From Ruminococcus sp. (lineage in GTDB: Bacteria; Bacillota; Clostridia; Oscillospirales; Ruminococcaceae), in the NCBI GenBank assembly GCA_019420505.1, contig JAHZHC010000022.1, forward strand, positions 1 to 38,430: 38,430 nucleotides of DNA, written 5' to 3'. Both the position numbers and the translations under genes were made by a program. Position 1 is the first letter of the stretch. Each line of letters begins with the position of its first letter. Shown here piece by piece: positions 23,787 to 32,007 of the stretch. Below the pieces are notes generated by a model. It ran no database searches. It was not told the DNA's origin and saw only the letters and a list, made by a program, of their open reading frames with translations.

Positions 23787-23818
23787 AATCTCCCATATTT
23801 TTTATGGGAGATTTTTTA
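23787..23818 (+). terminator. Terminator of the DUF951-prfA-M18 operon
   Basis: AATCTCCCATA (23787-23797) pairs with TATGGGAGATT (23803-23813), followed by a T-run. Confidence 0.92.
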
Positions 23819-23836
23819 TTTTAGCTGTATTATCAA

Positions 23837-23870
23837 ATCGACAAATTCATCACAGATTTCGTTTTATAAT
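23837..23870 (+). promoter_or_regulatory. Spo0A-type promoter of spoIIGA
   Basis: ATCGACA (23837-23843) matches the reverse complement of the Spo0A box in 6 of 7 bases. It stands 21 bp upstream of a TATAAT (23865-23870). The long spacer resembles the Spo0A-activated spoIIG promoter of Bacillus. Confidence 0.5.
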
Positions 23871-23905
23871 TAATACAAGCTGATTAAAAAGGGAGACAGT
23901 TAGAA

Positions 23906-24736
23906 ATGAAAATCTATCTTGATGTCCTTATTATTACAAATTGCATAATGACCATGATCTATCTTCAATGCATAAGCAGAATCACCCATTCAAAGATTAA
24001 ACGGTCCCGCATAGTTATAAGCAGTCTTACAGGAGGATTTGCTTCACTGATAGTTGCCGTGAACGCAAAAAATTTTATTCAATCATGTGCAGTAACCACT
24101 GTAAAACTTACACTGATCGGATTGATCGTTTTTATATCCTTTAATATAAAAAAAATAAAGGATTTAGCAAAATACATATTTCTATATTTCTTTATTGAAC
24201 TTATTTTTGCGGGAATTTCACTTTTATTATGGCAGATTACCGATAGCAAAATCATTTATATAAAAAACTATACTGTATATTTCGATATATCACTTGTTCA
24301 TCTTGTAATTGCAGCTATAATAATTTATGGAATTATTTCAGTGTACGAATGGCTTTTGCGTCAAAAATTCAGTTCGTCGGAAAAATACAAGGCAGCATAT
24401 TCAATTGGAAATTATGAAATTGAACTTCCCGCAATTGCCGACAGCGGAAATAAACTTTGTGACGCTTTTACAGGATTACCGATTGTAATTTTCTATTCAG
24501 GAGAACTGTTTGAGCATTTTAATCTTGATAACGAAAGCTCTTACCCCTTGGGAGGCTTTCATATTACTCCCTATTCAACTGTTTCAAGCGACGGAGTAAT
24601 GCCTGTAACTTCTAAAGGAACGGTAACTATTACCGACAGCAAAGGCAATGTAAAATCACTGAAATGCTGTATCGGAATTATTCATAATCAAAAAAATAAG
24701 TCACGGGCAATTTTTAACCCATGTCTTCTTCAATAA
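23906..24736 (+). CDS. spoIIGA: Sigma-E processing peptidase SpoIIGA
   Basis: SpoIIGA is the mother-cell membrane protease that removes the pro-sequence of SigE at the start of asymmetric sporulation. The N-terminal half (about residues 1-150) has five hydrophobic segments. The C-terminal half is a pepsin-like half-domain, with the catalytic Asp179 in ADSGNKLCDAFTG (the D-S/T-G-N motif) and PVTSKGTV further on. Its 276 aa agree with the family. GGGAGA precedes the ATG. It is followed 32 bp later by sigE, the conserved order in spore formers. Confidence 0.96.
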   Translation: MKIYLDVLIITNCIMTMIYLQCISRITHSKIKRSRIVISSLTGGFASLIVAVNAKNFIQSCAVTTVKLTLIGLIVFISFNIKKIKDLAKYIFLYFFIELIFAGISLLLWQITDSKIIYIKNYTVYFDISLVHLVIAAIIIYGIISVYEWLLRQKFSSSEKYKAAYSIGNYEIELPAIADSGNKLCDAFTGLPIVIFYSGELFEHFNLDNESSYPLGGFHITPYSTVSSDGVMPVTSKGTVTITDSKGNVKSLKCCIGIIHNQKNKSRAIFNPCLLQ

Positions 24737-24768
24737 TTATATATAAACAGAAAGGAACTAATATTGTT

Positions 24769-25488
24769 ATGAACATTTTCAGCGAACTGAAATTAAAGCT
24801 AAGCGTTATTTTGTCAAGAAGATTTTGGAAAGAAATTAATACTGTTGATTACATAAACGGAGCAGATTCACTTCCTCCGCCTCTTTCTAAAGAAGATGAG
24901 CAAAAAGCATTTGAACTTATAAAAACAGATGAAAAAAAAGCCAGAGAGCTTCTTATAGTTCATAATTTAAGACTCGTTGTTTACATAGCAAAAAAATTTG
25001 AATCCACCGGTGTTGGAATCGAAGACCTTATTTCTATCGGTTCAATAGGATTGATAAAAGCCGTAAAAACCTTTTGTCCTGATAAAAATATAAAGCTTGC
25101 CACATATGCATCAAGATGTATTGAAAATGAAATATTAATGTTTCTCCGCAAATCGACGCAATATAGAAATGAGATCTCCATTGATGAACCGCTGAATATA
25201 GATTGGGACGGAAATGAATTGCTGTTATCGGATATTCTCGGCACCGATGATGATACGGTAAATAAAGGTATAGAAAATCAGGTAGAAAAAGATTTATTAA
25301 GAAAAGAAATCGACAAGCTAAACTCACGGGAAAAACAAATCATGGAAATGCGATTTGGTTTGCAGAACGGAAAAGAAATGACGCAAAAACAAGTTGCAGA
25401 TGTTGTAGGAATATCACAGTCATATATTTCAAGACTTGAAAAACGAATAATCAAGCATATCAGAAAAAACCTTGAAAAGATATGCTGA
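24769..25488 (+). CDS. sigE: RNA polymerase sporulation sigma factor SigE
   Basis: SigE is the early mother-cell sigma factor and is made as an inactive precursor. With the start at the ATG at 24769 it is 239 aa, the usual length, and begins with the amphipathic pro-sequence MNIFSELKLKLSVILSRR. An in-frame ATG 48 nt upstream overlaps the end of spoIIGA and is less likely. Region 2 includes IEDLISIGSIGLIKAVKTF. Region 4 includes LNSREKQIMEMRFGL and the HTH QKQVADVVGISQSYISRLEK. AAAGGA lies 12 nt before the ATG, somewhat long. It is activated by the SpoIIGA encoded just upstream. Confidence 0.97.
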   Translation: MNIFSELKLKLSVILSRRFWKEINTVDYINGADSLPPPLSKEDEQKAFELIKTDEKKARELLIVHNLRLVVYIAKKFESTGVGIEDLISIGSIGLIKAVKTFCPDKNIKLATYASRCIENEILMFLRKSTQYRNEISIDEPLNIDWDGNELLLSDILGTDDDTVNKGIENQVEKDLLRKEIDKLNSREKQIMEMRFGLQNGKEMTQKQVADVVGISQSYISRLEKRIIKHIRKNLEKIC

Positions 25489-25568
25489 AATATAAATAAC
25501 TAATACAAACCAATAATCTTTAAAAAATTTAATTTAACCGTTTACTAAATTTTTCATGTAAAAATACT

Positions 25569-25598
25569 GCATACGTGACATTCCCTTTGGTAATAATT
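25569..25598 (+). promoter_or_regulatory. SigF-type promoter of sigG
   Basis: GCATA (25569-25573), 15 bp, then GGTAATAATT (25589-25598) matches the Bacillus SigF consensus GYWTA-N15-GGNRANAMTW at all specified positions. In Bacillus sigG is transcribed first by SigF. Confidence 0.7.
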
Positions 25599-25624
25599 AT
25601 GTTATCAAAGTATTAGGAGTTAAT

Positions 25625-26395
25625 ATGCAGTATAATAAAGTTGAAATCAGCGGTGTAAATACCGATGATCTTATAGTTTTGAAAGAATCAGAGAAAATGG
25701 AGCTTTTAAAACGTTCCAAAAATGGTGACAAAAAGGCAAGAGAACAGCTTATAAACGGAAACCTAAGGCTTGTACTCAGTGTTCTTCAACGGTTTGTAAG
25801 CAGAGGCGAGTCCGCAGATGATTTATTTCAGGTCGGAGTAGTTGGACTTATTAAAGCTATTGATAATTTTGATATCAATTATCAAGTGAAGTTCAGTACC
25901 TATTGTGTTCCTATGATTCTCGGTGAGCTTCGCAGATATATGCGTGATTATCAACCGCTAAGAGTCAGCCGTTCTCTCCGTGATATGGCATATAAAGCAA
26001 TGCAGGCAAAAGAAAAGCTGACAAACAAGCATCAGAAGGAGCCTACTATTGATGAAATAGCAAAAGAGATTGGGGCTAAACGTTCCGAAGTTGTTACCGC
26101 ATTAGAATCTGTCAGCGATCCGATTTCGTTATATGAACCCGTATTTTCAGACGCAGGAGATACGCTTTTTGTGCTCGATCAGGTCAGCGACAGCAGCGAT
26201 GCATCAGAATGGCTTGAGGAGCTTTCAATTAAGGAAGCTATAAATTCACTTCTGCCCCGTGAAAAAAACATATTATATCTGAGATTTTTTCAAGGAAAAA
26301 CTCAGGTCGAAGTTGCAAACAGCATAGGAATTTCACAGGCTCAGGTTTCACGGCTTGAAAAAGGTGCACTAAACAGAATTAAAAATCAAATATAA
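25625..26395 (+). CDS. sigG: RNA polymerase sporulation sigma factor SigG
   Basis: SigG is the late forespore sigma factor, needed for SASP and germination genes. The 256-aa protein shows region 2 (DDLFQVGVVGLIKAIDNF), the region 3 part PLRVSRSLRDMAYKAMQ, and the region 4 HTH QVEVANSIGISQAQVSRLEK. Its close fit to SigG, and not SigF, comes from the N-terminus (MQYNKVEISGVNTDDL) and its position after spoIIGA-sigE. It is 136 bp from sigE and has its own SigF-like promoter. TAGGAG precedes the ATG. Confidence 0.95.
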   Translation: MQYNKVEISGVNTDDLIVLKESEKMELLKRSKNGDKKAREQLINGNLRLVLSVLQRFVSRGESADDLFQVGVVGLIKAIDNFDINYQVKFSTYCVPMILGELRRYMRDYQPLRVSRSLRDMAYKAMQAKEKLTNKHQKEPTIDEIAKEIGAKRSEVVTALESVSDPISLYEPVFSDAGDTLFVLDQVSDSSDASEWLEELSIKEAINSLLPREKNILYLRFFQGKTQVEVANSIGISQAQVSRLEKGALNRIKNQI

Positions 26396-26451
26396 CAGAA
26401 AAAGCTGTTAGCGCTTATCGGAAAATTTTCGATAGCGTCAACAGCTTTCTG
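26396..26451. terminator. Terminator between sigG and the flavin reductase gene
   Basis: AAAGCTGTT (26401-26409) pairs with AACAGCTTT (26440-26448), with more pairing inside. On the minus strand it is followed by a T-run; on the plus strand the U-tract is weak. Confidence 0.6.
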
Positions 26452-26499
26452 ATTATATATTAAATTTTAAATATTATATCATCAAAGACATCAACATCA

Positions 26500-27042
26500 T
26501 TATTTGACATAAACCGCAGTTATCTCACCAACATATGCAGTGTGATAATCTTTATTCGGATACCATTGTGCATCAGCTGATTTGTCTGTAAAGCATTCTG
26601 CGTCCATATTCTGAGCATACATTTTTCTGCAAACAATAATTGTTTCAGCCTGTTCAAAAGCCGTTGTGCCTTCTGTAAACAACGGAGTAAGTCCGGTTTC
26701 TTCCGCTTTGTCAACATCTCTTCCGCTGTATTTACCACAGTATGCCAAAGCCGCCCTATGCTCTTCGCCAAAAAAGCTAAGAGTGAAATATTCCGAATTA
26801 TCAATAAATTCTTTTGTATATCTCTGCGGCCTGATAACAGTGACAGCTGTATTCTTTCCCCACATTACACCCATGAAACCCCATGAAGCAGTCATTGTAT
26901 TCCATCCGTTTTCATCTCCTGCTGTAACAAGCATCCAATCCTTGCCCACCATTTTAAAAGGATTAATTTGCTTTTCAGCAAGATTTTCAGGCTCAATTCT
27001 TTTAAAGCCTAACTCTTCCATTTTTGTAATACTCATATCCAT
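26500..27042 (-). CDS. Flavin reductase family protein (FMN-binding split barrel)
   Basis: The protein of 180 aa has the flavin reductase-like split-barrel fold. Segments such as WMLVTAGDENGWNTMTASWG (FMN-phosphate binding) and TVIRPQRYTKEFIDNS are typical, and FTLSFFGEEHRAAL follows. Family members reduce FMN or bind it as a redox domain in anaerobes. I start it at the ATG at 27042, 5 nt after AGAAAGG; a longer in-frame extension has no ribosome binding site. It is monocistronic on the minus strand. Confidence 0.9.
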   Translation of the reverse strand: MDMSITKMEELGFKRIEPENLAEKQINPFKMVGKDWMLVTAGDENGWNTMTASWGFMGVMWGKNTAVTVIRPQRYTKEFIDNSEYFTLSFFGEEHRAALAYCGKYSGRDVDKAEETGLTPLFTEGTTAFEQAETIIVCRKMYAQNMDAECFTDKSADAQWYPNKDYHTAYVGEITAVYVK

Positions 27043-27408
27043 ACCTGCCTTTCTGAAATATCTTTTATAATTATATCCCAAAATTTATGCGTTTTCAAGA
27101 CGTATTAGATTATTTCTTAAATTATATGAACAGAAATTAATCTGACAGCTAAAACAAATAATACTTTAATTATCACTCTCAATGTATATGTAATAATATA
27201 TAAAATTATTCTTATGCATAAAAGCACGCTATTTGTATAAAATACTGTATATTTTATTGGTATATGCAAATAAACCATTGAAAATATGTATAAAAATAAA
27301 ATTATTATGCAAAAACACTTGACAATATAAAATAATAGTGTATAATTAAATAGTAATGTAACGTGAAACATATTCGTTATCATATAATTAAAATCGGAGG
27401 AATTTAAA
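27043..27408. other. AT-rich spacer upstream of argG
   Basis: No gene is visible in this 366-bp, very AT-rich stretch. It holds the argG promoter (27319-27346), three copies of TATGCA (27213, 27263, 27306), a 10-bp palindrome TTATGCATAA (27212-27221), and an 8-bp inverted repeat at 27237-27257. A 114-codon minus-strand frame across it is AT-driven and overlaps argG, so it is not called. Confidence 0.6.
27319..27346 (+). promoter_or_regulatory. Consensus SigA promoter of the arginine operon
   Basis: TTGACA (27319-27324) and TATAAT (27341-27346) are both perfect hexamers with a 16-bp spacer. Such strength suggests that expression is held down by a repressor such as ArgR. Confidence 0.88.
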
Positions 27409-28638
27409 ATGGCAAAAGAAATTAAAAAAGTAGTTCTTGCATATTCAGGCGGACTCGACACTTCAATTATTATCCCATGGCTGAAGGAAAACTATAATAA
27501 CTGTGAGGTTATCGCCGTTTCAGGTGATGTGGGACAGGGTACCGAACTTGACGGTCTTGAAGAAAAAGCTATTAAAACAGGTGCTTCAAAGCTTTATATT
27601 GAAGATTTAAAGGAAGAATTTATTCAGGAATATGTTTATCCTACAGTTCAGGCCGGTGCAATCTATGAAAACAGATATATGCTCGGTACTTCTTTTGCAA
27701 GACCTATTATCGCTAAAAGAATCGCTGAAATAGCTAAAGCCGAAGGCGCTGACGCTATATGCCACGGCTGTACAGGCAAAGGAAATGACCAGGTAAGATT
27801 TGAGCTTGCTATCAAAGCTTTTGCTCCTGACATGGAAATTATCGCTCCTTGGAGAGTCTGGGATCTTAAATCAAGAGAACAGGAAATTGAATATGCTGAG
27901 GCACATAATATTCCTCTTAAAATTAACAGAGAAACTAATTATTCTAAAGATAAGAACCTCTGGCACCTTTCTCACGAAGGTCTGGACCTTGAAGATCCTG
28001 CAAATGAACCGCAGTATGAAAAAGAAGGCTTCCTTGAAATGGGCGTTTCACCAATCGATGCTCCCGATAAGCCTACATATATTACTCTTCACTTTGAAAA
28101 GGGTATTCCAACAATGCTGGACGGAAAAGAGCTTAACGGCGTAGAAATGGTTTCTGCCCTTAACAAGCTTGGCGGTGAAAACGGAATCGGTCTTGCTGAC
28201 TTGGTTGAAAACCGTCTTGTAGGTATGAAATCAAGAGGCGTTTATGAAACTCCGGGCGGAGCAATCCTCTATCACGCACATGAGGTTCTTGAAACTATCA
28301 CACTTGATAAAGAAACCGCAAGAGTTAAACAATATCTTGGAATTAAATTTGCTGATATCGTTTATAACGGTCAGTGGTATACACCTCTGCGTGAAGCCAT
28401 GACTGCTTTTGTTAACGAAACACAGAAAACCGTTACAGGCGATGTAAAACTTAAGCTTTATAAAGGAAATATTATTAATGCGGGCGTTACTTCTCCATAT
28501 ACACTCTATGATGAAGAGGTTGCAACATTTGACGAGGATAATGTATATAATCAGGCTGACTCCGCAGGATTCATCAATCTGTTTGGTCTGCCGATAAAGG
28601 TACACGCTAAGCTTGAGGAAAAGAGAAAAAACAAGTAA
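27409..28638 (+). CDS. argG: Argininosuccinate synthase
   Basis: ArgG joins citrulline and aspartate using ATP. The N-terminal PP-loop AYSGGLDTS is at residues 10-18, with the later ASS signatures GCTGKGNDQVRFE and ETNYSKDKNLWH. The length of 409 aa is typical of the bacterial enzyme. CGGAGGA precedes the ATG. It is the first gene of the arginine operon, behind a strong promoter, and is followed by a structured spacer before argH. Confidence 0.98.
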   Translation: MAKEIKKVVLAYSGGLDTSIIIPWLKENYNNCEVIAVSGDVGQGTELDGLEEKAIKTGASKLYIEDLKEEFIQEYVYPTVQAGAIYENRYMLGTSFARPIIAKRIAEIAKAEGADAICHGCTGKGNDQVRFELAIKAFAPDMEIIAPWRVWDLKSREQEIEYAEAHNIPLKINRETNYSKDKNLWHLSHEGLDLEDPANEPQYEKEGFLEMGVSPIDAPDKPTYITLHFEKGIPTMLDGKELNGVEMVSALNKLGGENGIGLADLVENRLVGMKSRGVYETPGGAILYHAHEVLETITLDKETARVKQYLGIKFADIVYNGQWYTPLREAMTAFVNETQKTVTGDVKLKLYKGNIINAGVTSPYTLYDEEVATFDEDNVYNQADSAGFINLFGLPIKVHAKLEEKRKNK

Positions 28639-28670
28639 CTTAAGCTTCAGCTAAATTGAAATAAAATTGT

Positions 28671-28742
28671 CAGGGCAGGATAATTTTGCGCTAATCCAAA
28701 AGTAAGGATTGTTTCGCAGGTTGTTTTGCCCCTGCATTTTTA
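28671..28742 (+). promoter_or_regulatory. Structured spacer between argG and argH, terminator- or attenuator-like
   Basis: CAGGGCA (28671-28677) can pair with TGCCCCTG (28727-28734), GCG (28688-28690) with CGC (28715-28717), and AATCC (28693-28697) with GGATT (28706-28710). TTTTT follows the outer arm. ATCC (28694-28697) can alternatively pair with GGAT (28678-28681). It may be a partial terminator, a processing site or a riboregulator. Confidence 0.5.
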
Positions 28743-28769
28743 CATTAATATTGAAAGGAATCAAAATAT

Positions 28770-30146
28770 ATGGCAAGCAAAATGTGGGCAGGTAGATTTA
28801 CAAAGGAAATTGATGAAAGAGTTAACGATTTTAATTCGTCCATTTCCTTTGATGCAAGAATGTATAAACAGGATATTGAAGGCTCAATAGCTCATGCAAC
28901 CATGCTCGGTGAATGCGGAATTATTGATCTTGCAGAAAGCAAATCTATTGTTAAGGGACTTAAGGAAATTTTAGACGACATTGACAACGGTGATCTTCAT
29001 TTTGACCCAACCGCAGAAGATGTCCATATGTTTGTAGAAGCTGAATTAACTTCCCGTCTCGGAGATACAGGAAAAAGACTTCATACCGCACGTTCAAGAA
29101 ACGATCAGGTTGCTCTTGATATAAGAATGAATCTAAAAACCGAAATTAAAGAGATTGAAGATCTTGTTAGAGAACTTATTGAAACTCTTGCAAAGCTTGC
29201 AGAAAAAAATCTTACTACAGTCATGCCGGGTTATACCCATCTTCAAAGAGCACAGCCTATTACCTTTGCTCATCACATAATGGCTTATGCTCAAATGCTT
29301 TTAAGAGATTTAGGCCGACTCGAAGATACATATAAAAGAACCAATATTATGCCTCTGGGAAGCGGTGCGCTGGCTTCAACCACCTATCCGATCAACAGAC
29401 AGCGTGTATGCGATTTGTTGGGATTTGATGAAATTACACAAAATTCTCTTGACGGAGTTTCTGACAGAGATTTCTGTATAGAACTTGCATCGGCAATTTC
29501 TATTCTTATGATGCATCTGTCACGTTTTTCCGAAGAAATAGTCCTTTGGTGTTCGTGGGAATTCAAATTTATAGAATTAGACGATGCCTATGCAACCGGT
29601 TCATCTATTATGCCTCAGAAAAAGAATCCGGATATAACCGAGCTTATAAGGGGTAAAACCGGCAGAGTATACGGTGATCTTACTACATTGCTCACAATGA
29701 TGAAAGGACTTTCATTAGCTTATAATAAGGATATGCAGGAGGATAAGGAAGCTATATTCGACGCTGTCGATACTGTTAAGCTTTGCCTGACAACCTTCAT
29801 ACCAATGATAGAAACAATGAAAGTTATTCCTGAAAATATGCGAAACGCAGCAGCAAAGGGATTTATAAATGCAACCGACTGTGCTGACTATCTCGTAAAA
29901 AAAGGACTTCCGTTCAGAGATGCTTACAAAATTACCGGAACATTGGTGCATACCTGTATAGAAAAAAATCTTACTCTTGAAACTTTACCGTTGGAAGAGT
30001 ATAAAGCGCTGTGCGAAACATTTGATGAGGATATTTATGACGCAATAAGCCTTGAAACCTGTGTTATGCAAAGAAAAGCATACGGAGGTCCAGCTCCTGA
30101 ATCAGTAAAAGCTCAGATTGAGTATACAAGGAGTAAGCTTAAATGA
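28770..30146 (+). CDS. argH: Argininosuccinate lyase
   Basis: ArgH splits argininosuccinate into arginine and fumarate. The fumarase/aspartase superfamily signature GSSIMPQKKNPD is at residues 277-288, with the catalytic His157 in GYTHLQRAQP and the HTARSRNDQV segment at 105-114. It is 458 aa and complete. GAAAGGA precedes the ATG. Its stop overlaps the start of the next gene (ATGA), so translation of the following membrane protein is coupled to it. Confidence 0.98.
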   Translation: MASKMWAGRFTKEIDERVNDFNSSISFDARMYKQDIEGSIAHATMLGECGIIDLAESKSIVKGLKEILDDIDNGDLHFDPTAEDVHMFVEAELTSRLGDTGKRLHTARSRNDQVALDIRMNLKTEIKEIEDLVRELIETLAKLAEKNLTTVMPGYTHLQRAQPITFAHHIMAYAQMLLRDLGRLEDTYKRTNIMPLGSGALASTTYPINRQRVCDLLGFDEITQNSLDGVSDRDFCIELASAISILMMHLSRFSEEIVLWCSWEFKFIELDDAYATGSSIMPQKKNPDITELIRGKTGRVYGDLTTLLTMMKGLSLAYNKDMQEDKEAIFDAVDTVKLCLTTFIPMIETMKVIPENMRNAAAKGFINATDCADYLVKKGLPFRDAYKITGTLVHTCIEKNLTLETLPLEEYKALCETFDEDIYDAISLETCVMQRKAYGGPAPESVKAQIEYTRSKLK

Positions 30147-30586
30147 AAAACTTTCTTTTCGGAAAGCCGCTTAACTCAGCAGTAACATTAATTATACTCT
30201 GGGCTTTAGTAAGCTATGGGATTTTCTACTCAACAACTGAATTAACTGTGGCTTTGCTGCCGTTTATTATTGGCTTTTTATTTGTTTATCCACTGGGTAC
30301 TTTTTTTCTGTGCTTTAAATATTCAAAAAATTACGGATATAAATATTATTTAATATTGCCTATAATCGCCATGTCGTTAATTGCTTATTTATTATTGGGC
30401 TTTGACTCAGTAGAGCCTAATTTCGTGGTAATGACAATAATTGCAGTGCTTTTTGGCAGCGCAATAGGAAGACAGTTTTGCGATGAAGATAAAATCGTAA
30501 CCTTGGAAGATAAATTAAATGCGAAAAAAGAAGCCAAAGAAAAAGCTGAAAGAGAATATAAAAGCATAATTGACGATAAAAAATAA
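30143..30586 (+). CDS. Hypothetical membrane protein in the arg operon
   Basis: I do not recognise this 147-aa family. It has four probable membrane helices, at about 14-32, 34-56, 66-86 and 92-108, followed by a charged, lysine- and glutamate-rich tail (about 112-147) that is probably helical and cytoplasmic. It overlaps the argH stop by 4 nt and lies 13 bp before argC, so it is certainly in the operon. Possible roles are transport, or recruitment of arg enzymes to the membrane, but nothing in the sequence shows either. Confidence 0.75.
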   Translation: MKNFLFGKPLNSAVTLIILWALVSYGIFYSTTELTVALLPFIIGFLFVYPLGTFFLCFKYSKNYGYKYYLILPIIAMSLIAYLLLGFDSVEPNFVVMTIIAVLFGSAIGRQFCDEDKIVTLEDKLNAKKEAKEKAEREYKSIIDDKK

Positions 30587-30599
30587 AGGAATGTTATAA

Positions 30600-31529
30600 A
30601 TGAAAACAAAAGTATTTATCGACGGAAAAGAGGGTACAACAGGACTTCAGATCTTTGATAGATTTGAAAAAAGAAGTGACCTTGAAATTCTTACTATAGA
30701 TGAGGATAAAAGAAAGGATCTGTCAGAAAGAAAACGTCTTATTAATGAATCCGACATTACTTTTCTGTGTCTGCCCGATTCTGCCGCTGTTGAATCAGTA
30801 AGCCTTTGTGAAAATCCCAATACAAGAATTATTGACGCTTCAACTGCTCACAGAACTAATCCAAAATGGGATTATGGCTTTCCCGAACTTTCTGCACAGC
30901 ATAAAGAGAAAATAAAAAATTCAAAAAGAGTTGCCAATCCGGGTTGTTATGCGAGCGGTTTTATATCACTTATATATCCTCTTGTTCAGAAAGGTGTCCT
31001 TCCTGAAGATTATCCCCTGACCTGCCATGCTGTTTCAGGTTACAGCGGCGCAGGCAAAAAAATGATTGCCGCTATTGAGGGAGAAAACAAAACAAAGGAA
31101 ATGTATTCTCCACGTCAGTATGCACTGTCACAAGCACATAAGCACCTTCCTGAAATGCAATATGTTTGCGGACTGAAATATAAACCAATGTTTAATCCGA
31201 TTGTAGACGATTATTATAACGGCATGGTCGTTTCTGTACCGCTTATTTCAAGAGCATTGACTAAAGCTTATACTCCAAAGGACCTGCACGAAATCCTGTC
31301 TGAGCATTATGCCGGTCAAAAATATGTCAAAGTAATGGAACTTGGCGGAAAAGATACTCTTCCTGATGGCTTTCTCGCCGCAAATACCCTTTCAGGTGCA
31401 AATGATATGCAGATTTTTGTATTTGGAAATGATGAACAGATTCTGCTTTGCTCACGCTTTGATAATCTCGGTAAGGGTGCAAGCGGCGCAGCGGTTCAGA
31501 ATATGGATATAATGCTTGGGAATGAATAA
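30600..31529 (+). CDS. argC: N-acetyl-gamma-glutamyl-phosphate reductase, type 2
   Basis: ArgC reduces N-acetylglutamyl phosphate with NADPH to the semialdehyde. It is the short type 2 form (309 aa, TIGR01851-like). The N-terminal VFIDGKEGTTG binds the cofactor, and catalytic Cys116 lies in VANPGCYASGF. AAAGGA precedes the ATG. The TAA stop overlaps the ATG of the YbaK gene (TAATG). Confidence 0.96.
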   Translation: MKTKVFIDGKEGTTGLQIFDRFEKRSDLEILTIDEDKRKDLSERKRLINESDITFLCLPDSAAVESVSLCENPNTRIIDASTAHRTNPKWDYGFPELSAQHKEKIKNSKRVANPGCYASGFISLIYPLVQKGVLPEDYPLTCHAVSGYSGAGKKMIAAIEGENKTKEMYSPRQYALSQAHKHLPEMQYVCGLKYKPMFNPIVDDYYNGMVVSVPLISRALTKAYTPKDLHEILSEHYAGQKYVKVMELGGKDTLPDGFLAANTLSGANDMQIFVFGNDEQILLCSRFDNLGKGASGAAVQNMDIMLGNE

Positions 31530-31993
31530 TGGAAATTTTAGATATACTTGATAAACTTGAAATTGAATATACAATGATTAATCATGAACCTGTTTTCACC
31601 TGTGAACAAGCGCAATTCGTCAAAACGCTCATTAAAGGCGAGGGCTGTAAAAACCTTTTCCTGAGAAACAGCAAAAAACAGTATTTCATGTATGTTCTGC
31701 CCGATGAAAAAAGAGCTGATTTAAAAGCCTTGGGAAAACAAAATAGTTTAGGCCATCTTTCATTCGGCAATGAAGAAAATCTCTGGGATTTACTCAAATT
31801 AAAAAGCGGCGGTGTTTCTCCGTTAGGTATAATTAATGATAAAGAAAACGTTGTTACTTTGTTGATCGACAGTGAATTGCAAAGTAAACTGCTGCTGTTT
31901 CACCCGAATGATAATACTAAAAGCCTTAATATCAAATATATCGATCTGATTAAATTTGTCGAATATACAAATCACAAGTATTTGTTGGTTTAA
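31529..31993 (+). CDS. YbaK/ProX-type aminoacyl-tRNA deacylase
   Basis: This 154-aa protein matches the YbaK/aaRS-associated domain, in particular the ProX (PrdX/ProXp-ala) group that removes alanine wrongly attached to tRNA-Pro. Typical features are YTMINHEPVFTCEQA at about 14-28, the GEGCKNLFLRN stretch with its conserved Lys, and SGGVSPLGIIND in the C-terminal half. It overlaps argC by one base. A link to arginine synthesis is not known; the operon position may reflect a need for translation quality control, or may be chance. Confidence 0.88.
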   Translation: MEILDILDKLEIEYTMINHEPVFTCEQAQFVKTLIKGEGCKNLFLRNSKKQYFMYVLPDEKRADLKALGKQNSLGHLSFGNEENLWDLLKLKSGGVSPLGIINDKENVVTLLIDSELQSKLLLFHPNDNTKSLNIKYIDLIKFVEYTNHKYLLV

Positions 31994-32007
31994 AAAGAGG
32001 TAGAAGA

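Noticed and set aside
26666..27070. Plus-strand 134-codon frame opposite the flavin reductase gene
   Set aside because: Shadow of the flavin reductase; no start signal and no family features.
27117..27461. Minus-strand 114-codon hydrophobic frame upstream of argG
   Set aside because: It overlaps the argG start and promoter and arises from AT-rich DNA that yields Ile/Leu/Phe codons; no ribosome binding site.
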